This document shows positions 1-8,119 of a stretch of 64,000 nucleotides of DNA, in pieces. Source of the stretch: Pirellulales bacterium (lineage in GTDB: Bacteria > Planctomycetota > Planctomycetia > Pirellulales > JALHPA01); the NCBI GenBank assembly GCA_033762255.1, contig JANRLT010000065.1:264426-328425 (forward strand), read 5' to 3'. Numbering within the stretch: position 1 is the first letter of the stretch; each line of letters starts with the position of its first letter. The position numbers and the translations under genes are program-made. The notes under the pieces are model-generated. The model was not told the DNA's origin, searched no databases, and saw nothing but the letters and a program-made list of their open reading frames with translations.

Positions 1-159
1 AACAACGCGCAGTCATTTCCTGGAAAAATCACCTTTGTCAGCCCCGAAGTCAACGCCGTCAATGGACAAGTTCGCATCTGGGCCGAATTGCCCAACGCCG
101 CCGGACAGTTAAGGCCCGGCTTGGTGGGGGAATTAATCATCAAGCCCGTGACCGAGTAA
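1..159 (+). CDS. C-terminal fragment of HlyD/RND-type efflux periplasmic adaptor
   Basis: The reading frame is open from the first base and stops at TAA 157-159, so only the last 52 residues are visible. They include PGKITFVSPEVNAVNGQVRI and LRPGLVGELII. This is the pattern of the beta-barrel and membrane-proximal end of membrane fusion proteins (SPxVN, GQV, LRPGL). Such adaptors link an inner-membrane ABC or RND pump to the outer membrane. The pump would be expected off the left edge. A weak inverted repeat (AAGCCC at 214-219, GGGCTT at 234-239) follows the stop, but it has no clear T tract. The family call is an inference from a short C-terminus. Confidence 0.6.
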   Translation, partial: NNAQSFPGKITFVSPEVNAVNGQVRIWAELPNAAGQLRPGLVGELIIKPVTE

Positions 160-434
160 ACTTGTTGTTCAAGGAGCGAAAATCAACGGGCCATATTGTG
201 ATTTAATCTCAATAAGCCCATGAAAATTGAGGGGGGCTTCTAGCAAATATTATGAAAGTTGATGATTAGCAAAGCCAATGGGTGCCAAAGCGCAAATCCC
301 TTATTTTTCCAGTGCGAAACCGTTGACTGCCTGTCCGATAGGCACTATTATTCCCGCAGAAGTGTGGCGAGTTGGCCGATAAATCTTAGGCAATTGGCTA
401 ATTAGAGTTTTTTCTTTTCCCGGGAGTGGTAGCG

Positions 435-716
435 ATGGCCCACATTGTGTGCGAACCGTGTTTTGGTTGCAAGTACACCGATTGTGTGGTGGTTTGTCCG
501 GTGGAATGTTTCTACGAAGGGGACAAGATCCTCTACATCCACCCCGATGAATGCATCGACTGTGAAGCCTGCGTGCCAGAATGTCCCGTGGAGGCGATTT
601 TTCACGCGGATAATGTGCCGGAAGAATGGAAGGGCTTTATCGAACTCAACGCCGAGATGGCCCCCCAATGCCCGGTCATCACCGAAAAGAAAGAACCCCT
701 GGTCGGCGGCGAGTAA
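435..716 (+). CDS. fdxA: FdxA-type ferredoxin
   Basis: A small iron-sulfur electron carrier of 93 residues. The N-terminal cysteine set ([20 protein letters not shown]) and the later [12 protein letters not shown] match the Azotobacter ferredoxin I/FdxA family, which carries one [3Fe-4S] and one [4Fe-4S] cluster. The C-terminus ([19 protein letters not shown]) is also family-typical. Annotated FdxA proteins are often slightly longer. The ATG at 435 is preferred over the in-frame GTG at 426, because GGGAG lies about 8 bases upstream and the protein then begins MAHIVCEPC as in relatives. The gene stands alone between an efflux adaptor and a convergent membrane protein gene. Its redox partner cannot be told from context. 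Confidence 0.9.
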   Translation: MAHIVCEPCFGCKYTDCVVVCPVECFYEGDKILYIHPDECIDCEACVPECPVEAIFHADNVPEEWKGFIELNAEMAPQCPVITEKKEPLVGGE

Positions 717-852
717 CCCTGTGTGCTAATGGGGTAGTTGTTTCTCCGTCAGCTCACCGGAGAGCGTGATTCGGGTGGAAAGTCTGATATTTGTGATCGG
801 CAGGTGTATTCCACCCCGGGATTTATTTTTCGGCTGGATGAGCTTTGTCGCG

Positions 853-1275
853 TCAAATTTTAGCCACCAGCCACAATGTGGGTAGCCCAAAGGCCACGCA
901 GGCCAGGGCGTCACCCCCGACAAACCAGAGCGGCATCCCGGCGGATAACCCCAAATACAGACCGCTTAGCGCGCATATCATAATGGCCGTGGCTTGATAG
1001 GCGATTACCGGCCCGTAGCGGCGGACATCGCTAGCCAACCAAATAAGCAATCCGCCATAGAACGCGCACAGGGCCGAAACCGACCGGGCCAAGTATTCGG
1101 CAATAGGTGCCTGGGGAAACTCTCCCAGACCTAATCGCGCGTGCATCTCCACCATCAGCCAGTGCGGCATAAACAGCGCCAAAATCGCCAGCGCGCACAC
1201 ACCACCAACCAGGCGCAACAGCCAGCACAGGATCATGGCGGGTGTACTGGTTTTCGCGGTTTCTTTTAGCTGCAT
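853..1275 (-). CDS. Small integral membrane protein, function unknown
   Basis: This 140-residue protein has about four hydrophobic helices. They begin near residues 15 (ILCWLLRLVGGVCALAILAL), 66, 90 and 115, joined by short loops. The N-terminus (MQLKETAKTSTPAM) is short and polar. The layout resembles small DUF-type four-helix planctomycete membrane proteins, but I recognise no named family. It is convergent with the ferredoxin gene and runs in the same direction as the SH3-like gene upstream, with 48 bp between them, so the two may be co-transcribed. The ribosome-binding site is weak. Confidence 0.6.
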   Translation of the reverse strand: MQLKETAKTSTPAMILCWLLRLVGGVCALAILALFMPHWLMVEMHARLGLGEFPQAPIAEYLARSVSALCAFYGGLLIWLASDVRRYGPVIAYQATAIMICALSGLYLGLSAGMPLWFVGGDALACVAFGLPTLWLVAKI

Positions 1276-1322
1276 TGGTTCCGCGACCGGGCATTGATGA
1301 ATGCACCCTTAAGCGAAATTGG

Positions 1323-2957
1323 CTATCGACGGGTGGGTACGTTTCCCTGCTGAGCTAACCCCCCTGGATCCACGGGGCTAACGGTGGTTGCCTGGATGTG
1401 CGTCGCCTTTAACTCCGGCATAAAACCCCGCTCCCCATGAATTCCCACATACTGGCCCACCCAAGCCTGGAGGTTGAGATCATCGGCGGGCGTAACAAAG
1501 GCCACGACCTGATTGCGGCCATTAACCAGGGCAAACTTGGGGGCATTGGGCCGTTTAGCAAGCACAGGCATGAGTTTGCCTATTCCATCATACTCCCCTC
1601 CCGTGGCCACGTTGGTGGGGGCGGGATGAGCGGATATATTTGGCACATTTGGCAGGGCATTTGACACAGAAGGGGGCGTGCCCTGGACATGCGGTGGTGG
1701 TGTTAACGCGGTCAAGGCCTGTTGATTCAGCGCACGTTGTTTGATTTCCTCAAAGCGGGACAGCTTATTCTGTAAGAGGCGAATTTTGCCCCGGTCGAGC
1801 GCGGATTGCGCCTGGTCCAGCAGTTTATCCGCTCGCTTATTCAGCGAGGCAAAGCTCCACGCGGCGGGGTCTTCCGTGAGCATAGCGGCCAAATCTTGCT
1901 CCAGACTGGCAAGTTCAGCGGCAAATTGCCGTTCGGTCGCGGAGGGGTTGGCCTGTGACGCATTGTTGGGGACGGGGCGAACCACGGCGGGGTTGAAATT
2001 GCCACCAGGTTGCGGATAAGCGGAGGTTGACGCATTCGGCGTTGCAACAGAGACGCCGTTACCTAGTTTAGACCAATCGGGGGATTGCCAACCGCCAGGG
2101 GAGTTCTTGGCTGGTGCAGTCCCGACCGGGGGTATGGAAGCGGACAGTCCGCTGGGGGAACTGTCCCCTGGGGAATGATTGGCAGTGGAACGATTCGTGG
2201 CCGTCGACTCGGTATTTTCCGGCCAAGGAGCGCGGACAACCGCCGGTTGCACCGACCGGACCGGTGCGAGAGCGCCCGGCGCTGATTCCGCGGGCATTTC
2301 AGGATTGGCATTCGGGGTGTATTGTGGCGGTGCAGCGCTGGCGTCGGGGGGAGCCGCGCGATCCGGTGGCGCATACACGGGGGCGGATTTGTCGGCAAAG
2401 CTGGTGCCAAGTGGCGGATATTTGGATTCTTCGGCCGGTGGGTCCCGACTCAGGTCGCTGGCCTGCATCCACCGAAACTCCCCGGCGGGAGGGGCGATTT
2501 TGTACCACAATCCCCCTGGAGTTTCCACACTCTCCAAAATCTCCACCGACTCCCCCTCTTTTAACTCCACCTGCAGGCGGTCACGACGTTCCAACACTTG
2601 ACTGCCTATGTAGCATGGCGCCTGGTTCACACGCACCTGGCCTAGATCCTCGCTGACTAGTTCCACAAAGCGCCCCTCCACCCAACTGTAGGCACCACGG
2701 GGGGGCCGGATGGCGCACCAACCCTGCGCCATCTTAAAGACTAACACCCGCTGACCGCGGTCCAGCCGCTCGGTCCGGTATTCGCCCGCCGTGCCGGGAC
2801 CACTGTGCGCGAAAGCCTGATTCTGGCTAACATAAGCCACATAGGGAAACTCAGCGGCGGCAAGTTGACTGCTTACAGGCAGCCCCCAGGCGATTGCCCA
2901 AAGGACAATCCCCGTGATGGTCAATTGTGGCGAATGCCGAAAAAAATGGGACAGCAT
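1323..2957 (-). CDS. Secreted protein with SH3-like domain and Pro/Ala/Ser-rich linker
   Basis: The protein has 544 residues from the ATG at 2957, which has GGAGG just upstream. The frame stays open further upstream, but that part overlaps the next gene and has no membrane-targeting sequence. The N-terminus MLSHFFRHSPQLTITGIVLW is a signal peptide or anchor ending near LAAAEFPY. Residues of roughly 40-170 look like one or two bacterial SH3 modules (GTAGEYRTERLDRGQRVLVF, GWCAIRPPRGAYSWVEGRFV). A long low-complexity Pro/Ala/Ser linker follows, then a coiled-coil-like stretch (ERQFAAELASLEQDLAAMLT). A C-terminal compact domain ends near LNLQAWVGQYVGIHGERGFM and resembles another SH3-like fold. 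The likely role is in the envelope, binding peptidoglycan or protein. The substrate is unknown. Confidence 0.7.
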   Translation of the reverse strand: MLSHFFRHSPQLTITGIVLWAIAWGLPVSSQLAAAEFPYVAYVSQNQAFAHSGPGTAGEYRTERLDRGQRVLVFKMAQGWCAIRPPRGAYSWVEGRFVELVSEDLGQVRVNQAPCYIGSQVLERRDRLQVELKEGESVEILESVETPGGLWYKIAPPAGEFRWMQASDLSRDPPAEESKYPPLGTSFADKSAPVYAPPDRAAPPDASAAPPQYTPNANPEMPAESAPGALAPVRSVQPAVVRAPWPENTESTATNRSTANHSPGDSSPSGLSASIPPVGTAPAKNSPGGWQSPDWSKLGNGVSVATPNASTSAYPQPGGNFNPAVVRPVPNNASQANPSATERQFAAELASLEQDLAAMLTEDPAAWSFASLNKRADKLLDQAQSALDRGKIRLLQNKLSRFEEIKQRALNQQALTALTPPPHVQGTPPSVSNALPNVPNISAHPAPTNVATGGEYDGIGKLMPVLAKRPNAPKFALVNGRNQVVAFVTPADDLNLQAWVGQYVGIHGERGFMPELKATHIQATTVSPVDPGGLAQQGNVPTRR

Positions 2958-3144
2958 CAGACCTCCGACAGCGCGGGGGGCCATATGGCCAGCCGACCAC
3001 ACGGTATGGGGCGTGGCGGGTGGTGAATAGGGAAAATCGGCAAAATGATAATTGCCGGGCAAAAACGGGACAAGAGCGGCCGCGCGCGTGCTAGCGGGAA
3101 AAAAAGCCCGCCAGCACGCCCGACTCGGTTGCTGCCGTGCGGGA

Positions 3145-3975
3145 TTACCCACCGCGCTTTTGAGCAAACAACCAGGGGAGAAGTTCTTCGCTTTTGTATG
3201 CCGGGGTCCAGCTATCATGGCCGACGCCCGGCAATTCGGTGTACCGGGGCTGGCCACCGGCGGCTTTGATCGCGGCGATCATCTTGCGCGAACGCTCCAC
3301 CGGGACCGCCTGATCTTGGTCGCCATGCCACGCCCAAAGGGGAAGATCCTTGAGCAGCGCGGCGTGGCGGTCGTCACCGCCCCCGCAAATGGGGACCACC
3401 GCCGCAAAGCGCGTGGGCTGGCGCATGGCCAGGTCCCAACTGCCATAGCCCCCCATCGACAGGCCGGTCAAGTATTGGCGATCCGGGTCGATGGGATAAT
3501 TTTTGAGGGTTTCATCCAGGATGCGAAGGGCGACTTGCATTTGTTCGCCCGGTTCCGGGGGCATATTAATTGGTGCGGTAGTTGACCAATCGACCTCGAC
3601 CCATTTTTTATCCTTGCGGCATTGGGGAGCGATCACGTAGCAGGGGTATTTTTCTTGCCAGGCGGGCTCGGCCATCCATGTAGGAAAGTATTTGAGTTGG
3701 TTGGCATTATCATCCCCCCGTTCCCCCGCTCCATGCAAAAACAGCACGACGGGATATTTTTTGCCGGGTTCCACTTTGGCCGGAGCCAGCAGGCGATATT
3801 TGAATATCTCTTCCTTGTACGGACCGCCTGTAAAGGTGATCGTCTTTTCCGCGTAGCTGTCGGTGGGTTTGGTCATGGGAGGATCGGCGGCAAACGTGAC
3901 GGGAATCAGAGAAAGAGAAAGGCAAAGTCCAAAAACCCGGCTGCCCAGGAGTCCGGCCAACAGAATCGCGCGCAT
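3145..3975 (-). CDS. Secreted alpha/beta hydrolase (PHB-depolymerase/feruloyl-esterase-like)
   Basis: A 276-residue hydrolase with an N-terminal signal peptide ending near residue 30 (SLSLIPVTFAADPP). The nucleophile elbow is GLSMGGYGS with Ser173. The acid is Asp221 or Asp219 in WHGDQDQAVPV, and the histidine is His253 in GVGHDSW. The oxyanion-hole segment is LFLHGAGERG. This arrangement is typical of the prolyl-oligopeptidase-like/phospholipase-carboxylesterase group that planctomycetes carry in many copies, usually acting on ester-linked polysaccharide side chains outside the cytoplasm. The substrate is not predictable from sequence. Upstream of the start lies only a short spacer before the divergent SpoU gene at 4146. 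Confidence 0.8.
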   Translation of the reverse strand: MRAILLAGLLGSRVFGLCLSLSLIPVTFAADPPMTKPTDSYAEKTITFTGGPYKEEIFKYRLLAPAKVEPGKKYPVVLFLHGAGERGDDNANQLKYFPTWMAEPAWQEKYPCYVIAPQCRKDKKWVEVDWSTTAPINMPPEPGEQMQVALRILDETLKNYPIDPDRQYLTGLSMGGYGSWDLAMRQPTRFAAVVPICGGGDDRHAALLKDLPLWAWHGDQDQAVPVERSRKMIAAIKAAGGQPRYTELPGVGHDSWTPAYKSEELLPWLFAQKRGG

Positions 3976-4145
3976 GGTAAAAGTCCTTTTGATGGGAGGA
4001 GGATGCTTTTATGCCCCACTACCTAGGCCCCACCGCCATTGCGATGACGGTCGGGGGAGGTTAGGAATTGTTGTAGCGAATTGCCGGTCAAAATGCCAAT
4101 CCGGCGGCGGGGATTACTCCTTTTTCCCTTAGAATTAACTTACCC

Positions 4146-4646
4146 ATGCCAGAATTTGAACATTTGCGGCACAAACCTCCGGCGGAGCTCCGGCAGCCCC
4201 GGGAACTGCTCATTGCCTGCGCACCTTTACGCAGCCAGATCAATATTTCGCATATTTTGCGGACAGCGGGCTGCTGCGGCGTCAGCCGGGTGATATGTTG
4301 CGGCCAAGCCAAAATCATCGAAAAAATCGCCCGCGACGGAGCCGACACCGTTCAACTGGAGGTGCATCGCACGTTGCCCCCCGTGCTCAAAAAACTGCGG
4401 GAGGCCGGTTATCAATTGGTGGGCCTGGAGCAAACGACAAACTCTGTCAGCTTGCATGAGTTTGTCTTTGAACGCAAGACCGCCCTGGTGATCGGCAACG
4501 AGCGGCAGGGCTTAACGCCCGAGGAACTGCGCTGCCTGGACCGGGTGGCGGAGATTCCCGTTTGGGGACTGCCGTACAGTTATAATGTCCATACCGCGAC
4601 CGCGATGGCGTTATATGAATATTGCCGACAGTTTCCAGCGGGATAA
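4146..4646 (+). CDS. SpoU/TrmH-family RNA 2'-O-methyltransferase
   Basis: A 166-residue SPOUT-class methyltransferase acting on tRNA or rRNA ribose with S-adenosylmethionine. The three SpoU motifs are visible. Motif 1 is INISHILRTAGCCGVSRVI, with the catalytic Arg. Motif 2 is TALVIGNERQGLTPEEL. Motif 3 is EIPVWGLPYSYNVHTATAMA, which forms the trefoil knot that binds the cofactor. The protein is about the minimal catalytic-domain length and lacks the N-terminal L30-like substrate domain of TrmH/RlmB. The target nucleotide therefore cannot be assigned. Motif 3 reads YSYNVHTATA where many relatives have SLNVSVAAA. The start has no evident Shine-Dalgarno. It converges on pckA. Confidence 0.88.
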   Translation: MPEFEHLRHKPPAELRQPRELLIACAPLRSQINISHILRTAGCCGVSRVICCGQAKIIEKIARDGADTVQLEVHRTLPPVLKKLREAGYQLVGLEQTTNSVSLHEFVFERKTALVIGNERQGLTPEELRCLDRVAEIPVWGLPYSYNVHTATAMALYEYCRQFPAG

Positions 4647-4672
4647 GCAACTGTGAAGGACGCTATGATTTG

Positions 4673-4774
4673 GTCTGGATCAGTGGTGTCAATTTGCGCG
4701 GATTCGTGTTCCATGAATTTGTATTTCCCCAGACGGTGGCACACTAAGTGGCACTGCTCTTCACTGATCCAGAC
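4673..4774. repeat. 102-bp element closed by perfect 13-bp inverted repeat
   Basis: GTCTGGATCAGTG (4673-4685) and CACTGATCCAGAC (4762-4774) are exact reverse complements, 76 bases apart, in the gap between two convergent genes. Neither side has a T tract, so it is not a plain intrinsic terminator. It could be a structured RNA end shared by the two convergent transcripts, or a small non-autonomous palindromic element. No target-site duplication is obvious. Confidence 0.55.
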
Positions 4775-4804
4775 TCATCCAAAAACTGCCAGAATGCCGG
4801 ATGT

Positions 4805-6385
4805 CTATACCACCGGGCCCGCGTTTTTGATCTCGTCACTGGCCACGTCGGAGTATTTCTTAAAATTCTCTTGAAAGAACCCCGCCAGCCGACTGGCCGC
4901 CGCGTCATACGCCGACGGGTCGGTCCAGGTATTCTTGGGCCACAAAATATCCGCCGGAATGCCGGGGCATTCGGTCGGCACCCCGACTCCGAATGTCGGG
5001 TCGGTCCGGGTGGCCACCTGCGCCAAGGCTCCGCTGTGGATCGCGTCAATTAAGGCGCGGGTGTAGTCCAACTGCATCCGACGACCAATGCCGTACGGCC
5101 CGCCACTCCAGCCGGTGTTGATTAGCCAGGCCTGCGCGCCATGCGTCCGCATTTTGGCCGCAAGTAACTCGGCATAGACAGTCGGATGCCGCACCAAGAA
5201 TGCCGCGCTAAAGCATGCTGAAAACGTCGGCTGCGGTTCCTTGACCCCCATTTCGGTCCCGGCGACGCGCGCGGTGTAACCGCTAATAAAATGATACATC
5301 GCCTGCGCCGGAGAGAGACGGCTGACCGGAGGCAATACTCCCGACGCATCACAGGTCAGGAAAATGATATTGGCGGGATGCCCCCCCATGCAGGGAATAA
5401 CCGCGTTGGGGATAAACTCAATGGGGTACGCCGCGCGGGTGTTTTCAGTAATGGAAAGATCGGCGTAATCGACCTGCCGTGTATGGGGGTCAAATGCGGT
5501 GTTTTCCAGCACCGTGCCAAAGCGGACTGCCTGAAATATTTCAGGTTCTTTGAGCGCGCTCAGGTTGGAACACTTGGCGTAGCAGCCCCCTTCGACGTTA
5601 AAAATTCCCTCCGCGGACCAGCAATGCTCATCATCGCCAATGAGCCGCCGCCGGGGATCGGCGGAAAGCGTGGTCTTGCCCGTGCCGGACAACCCAAAAA
5701 AGAGCGTGACGTCTCCCGCGGGCCCCGCATTCGCCGAGCAGTGCATGCTGAGCACGTCTTGACTCGGCATCAACCAGTGCATCAGGGTAAAAACCCCTTT
5801 TTTCATCTCACCGGCGTATTCCGTCCCCAGGATCACAAATTCCCGCCGCTCTAAACTCAGGTCGATGCTGGTCCGGGAGGTCATCTGGTGGGTGTGGGGA
5901 TTCGCCGGAAACTGCCCGGCGTTGTAGATCACGTAATCGGGCGTGCCAAAATCCGCCAACTGCGCCTCGGTGGGCCGAATAAGCATATTATGCATGAACA
6001 GTGCATGATAGGCACGGGAACAGATCACGCGGATATTGAGTTGATAGCGCGCATCCCAACCGGCATAGCCGTCCAGCACGTAAAGTTCGTCGCGGGTGTT
6101 GAGATAATCAATCGCCCGCTGGCGATTGATTAAAAACACATGTTCATCCAGCTTAAAGTTTACCGGTCCCCACCAGACATTTCCGGAACTGTCGGGGTGT
6201 TCGACCAACCGCTTATCCAGCGGGCTGCGGCCTGTTTTTTTGCCGGAACGAATAATTAACGCTCCATTCGCGGCGATTACCGCCCCCTCATGTTTGACGG
6301 CATCCTCATAGAGTCGGGCGGGGGCCGCATTCCGTACGACTTGGGTAACTGTGATCTCGTGGGCCGACAGGTCAAAATTGTCCAT
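4805..6385 (-). CDS. pckA: Phosphoenolpyruvate carboxykinase (ATP)
   Basis: A 526-residue cytoplasmic enzyme that decarboxylates and phosphorylates oxaloacetate to phosphoenolpyruvate using ATP. It is the entry step of gluconeogenesis. The nucleotide P-loop is GLSGTGKTTLS (231-241). The kinase-2 metal site is LIGDDEHCW (248-256). The substrate region includes RSPLDKR (53-59), and the signature around GEMKKGVFTLMHWLMP (192-207) carries the Mn-binding residues. Length and motif order match ATP-dependent PckA and exclude the GTP type. The ATG start is followed by MDNFDLSAHEI. A GGGAAG sequence lies somewhat far upstream. It is transcribed alone, between the ferritin-like gene on the same strand (67 bp upstream) and the convergent methyltransferase. 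Confidence 0.97.
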   Translation of the reverse strand: MDNFDLSAHEITVTQVVRNAAPARLYEDAVKHEGAVIAANGALIIRSGKKTGRSPLDKRLVEHPDSSGNVWWGPVNFKLDEHVFLINRQRAIDYLNTRDELYVLDGYAGWDARYQLNIRVICSRAYHALFMHNMLIRPTEAQLADFGTPDYVIYNAGQFPANPHTHQMTSRTSIDLSLERREFVILGTEYAGEMKKGVFTLMHWLMPSQDVLSMHCSANAGPAGDVTLFFGLSGTGKTTLSADPRRRLIGDDEHCWSAEGIFNVEGGCYAKCSNLSALKEPEIFQAVRFGTVLENTAFDPHTRQVDYADLSITENTRAAYPIEFIPNAVIPCMGGHPANIIFLTCDASGVLPPVSRLSPAQAMYHFISGYTARVAGTEMGVKEPQPTFSACFSAAFLVRHPTVYAELLAAKMRTHGAQAWLINTGWSGGPYGIGRRMQLDYTRALIDAIHSGALAQVATRTDPTFGVGVPTECPGIPADILWPKNTWTDPSAYDAAASRLAGFFQENFKKYSDVASDEIKNAGPVV

Positions 6386-6452
6386 AGTGATTGTGCTTCC
6401 CGCCTGTTGGGCGGGTTGTTGGTGGACGCCTATTTTGGAAGATACTGTAGGG

Positions 6453-7892
6453 TTAACCCGATGAGGAAAGCAACTTTAGATCCGCCCGTTGATGCTCATA
6501 CGTAGTGGCAAAGGCTAATGCAGCCGGGTCTGGAGCAACCCCCCAGACTTGGCATGCCTGCAAATAAATCTCGGGCCACCAGTTGCGATGCTGGGTAAGG
6601 CCCCGTTCCAAGTAGCTGCGCCAGTGAGAAACCACCTTGCTCCAGCATTTGTCGCCGTAATCGAGCGCGGTCTTGGGATCGGCAAAGTCCTTGACATACC
6701 AATCACGGCCAATCCGGGCGTGCAGAACTTCATCCGCCCAATCAAAATCCTGAAATGTCTTCGAAAGTTCGTCGCCGCTAGCGGTGCCGACTTCCCATTC
6801 AAAGCGTTTACCGGACCGGGGCATCAGGCCTTGCTCGATAAAATATAACACGGCATGCCGTTCAGCGGGAGTAAGCTGCGTATTCAGATTGAGCGACCAC
6901 GTAAAATTAATCGGGATTTTAGTCCAGTCAACCCCCTGTGCGATAAAGCCCACTTCGCCCAGCATGGCGTGGCGTGCCTCGTCCCACAGTTGCCGCGTCA
7001 TATCCAGGTAATAGCCCCACGGCTTGTCGGTGGTCTCAACGATGATGCTGGCCATCATTTCCGGCACGTCGATCTCGCGAAGCCTTTTATAATACATCAT
7101 CAACGTTTTATCACGTGGGCGATATCGCTCATCGTAGAGAAACGCCTCGGGATTGACTCCCGCGTTATAACCATCCTGAAAACGCGCGTCCCGCCGAGGA
7201 ACGCGATCATATTGATAAGGCTGGGCGGTATAGCGCGGCGGGGGAAGCTGGATCGCCGCGTCTTCCGCTGGCTTTGCGGCGCCATCCACTTCACCGGCGG
7301 CCGCCAGGGCCTGGCGCAGTTCCGCCAGCCATTCGGCGTATTCGGCTTTTTCGGCGGCGGTAACCAGACCCGCCATTGCCGCCGTGCCAAAATCCAGAAT
7401 TTCGCGCAGTTCCAGGATGGCAAATTTGAGGATCCGCCGCGAAGGGGCATCAGCCAGGGGATGCGTCTCGCGCTGGTAACGTTCACACGCCTGACATAGC
7501 GCCGGCAGCAGGACATCGTAAATGCCTAAAAGCAACGCCGGAGTGTCGGGCGTGGCCAGGACTTCGTCACAGGCATATTGCAGGCCGGGATGGGGCGTTT
7601 CCTCTAGCCCCAGGGGTGGTTCGCGCATCTCTCCCACCCGCTTGCGCAGGGCCATGGCATGCTCCGCGGCCAAATAAGCATGGTGGCTAAACGCGGATTT
7701 TAGCTCGTAGATCGGTTCAGCGGTGATTCGCGCGGTCCAAATGCCATGCAGCCGTTTCCAAACATAATGAAAGCGTTTAAGCCGGTCCACGCACTCGCCC
7801 ACGGCGAGTCCCGGAGCTTGGGCATCGGCCATGCTGCACAAGCCTGCTAATTCGGGTAGATTGCGGTAGCGGACAAAGGGGGAACGGGGCAT
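6453..7892 (-). CDS. Ferritin-like (DUF455-type) protein, function unknown
   Basis: The protein has 479 residues, with AGAGG about 7 bases before the ATG. Three helix motifs look like ferritin-like diiron ligands: EPIYELKSAFSHHAYLAAEH (about 59-78), RQLWDEARHAMLGEVGF, and DWADEVLHARIGRDW. The paired ExxH-type motifs (DEARHAM, DEVLHAR) resemble DUF455, whose members are associated with tRNA-modifying or oxidoreductase-like activity in other bacteria, although no reaction is established here. A region near 200-240 (Ala/Glu/Pro-rich) looks like an interdomain linker. It sits divergent from addB with about 230 bp between starts. I have moderate confidence in the fold and none in the substrate. 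Confidence 0.65.
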   Translation of the reverse strand: MPRSPFVRYRNLPELAGLCSMADAQAPGLAVGECVDRLKRFHYVWKRLHGIWTARITAEPIYELKSAFSHHAYLAAEHAMALRKRVGEMREPPLGLEETPHPGLQYACDEVLATPDTPALLLGIYDVLLPALCQACERYQRETHPLADAPSRRILKFAILELREILDFGTAAMAGLVTAAEKAEYAEWLAELRQALAAAGEVDGAAKPAEDAAIQLPPPRYTAQPYQYDRVPRRDARFQDGYNAGVNPEAFLYDERYRPRDKTLMMYYKRLREIDVPEMMASIIVETTDKPWGYYLDMTRQLWDEARHAMLGEVGFIAQGVDWTKIPINFTWSLNLNTQLTPAERHAVLYFIEQGLMPRSGKRFEWEVGTASGDELSKTFQDFDWADEVLHARIGRDWYVKDFADPKTALDYGDKCWSKVVSHWRSYLERGLTQHRNWWPEIYLQACQVWGVAPDPAALAFATTYEHQRADLKLLSSSG

Positions 7893-8119
7893 GGGGGAAC
7901 CTCTGTGAATGAATCTGGCCCAATAATAAGCGGATCTTGAATTTGATTTTATACCAAGGAATTTTCCCTTTCCAAGATTCCCAATATTGATTCCTTTCTC
8001 ACTTTCTCATTTACAAATAAACGCCACTTAACTCTCACCGCAAATCGACTGTACAAATGTGCCGATAATTGCCTATAATCGGTTTTGCGATTTGCTGCCA
8101 CACACCCAACTTTTTTCCC

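Noticed and set aside
2957..3257. 100-residue N-terminal extension of the SH3-like protein
   Set aside because: It overlaps the esterase gene, lacks a signal peptide, and the ATG at 2957 has a good ribosome site and signal sequence.
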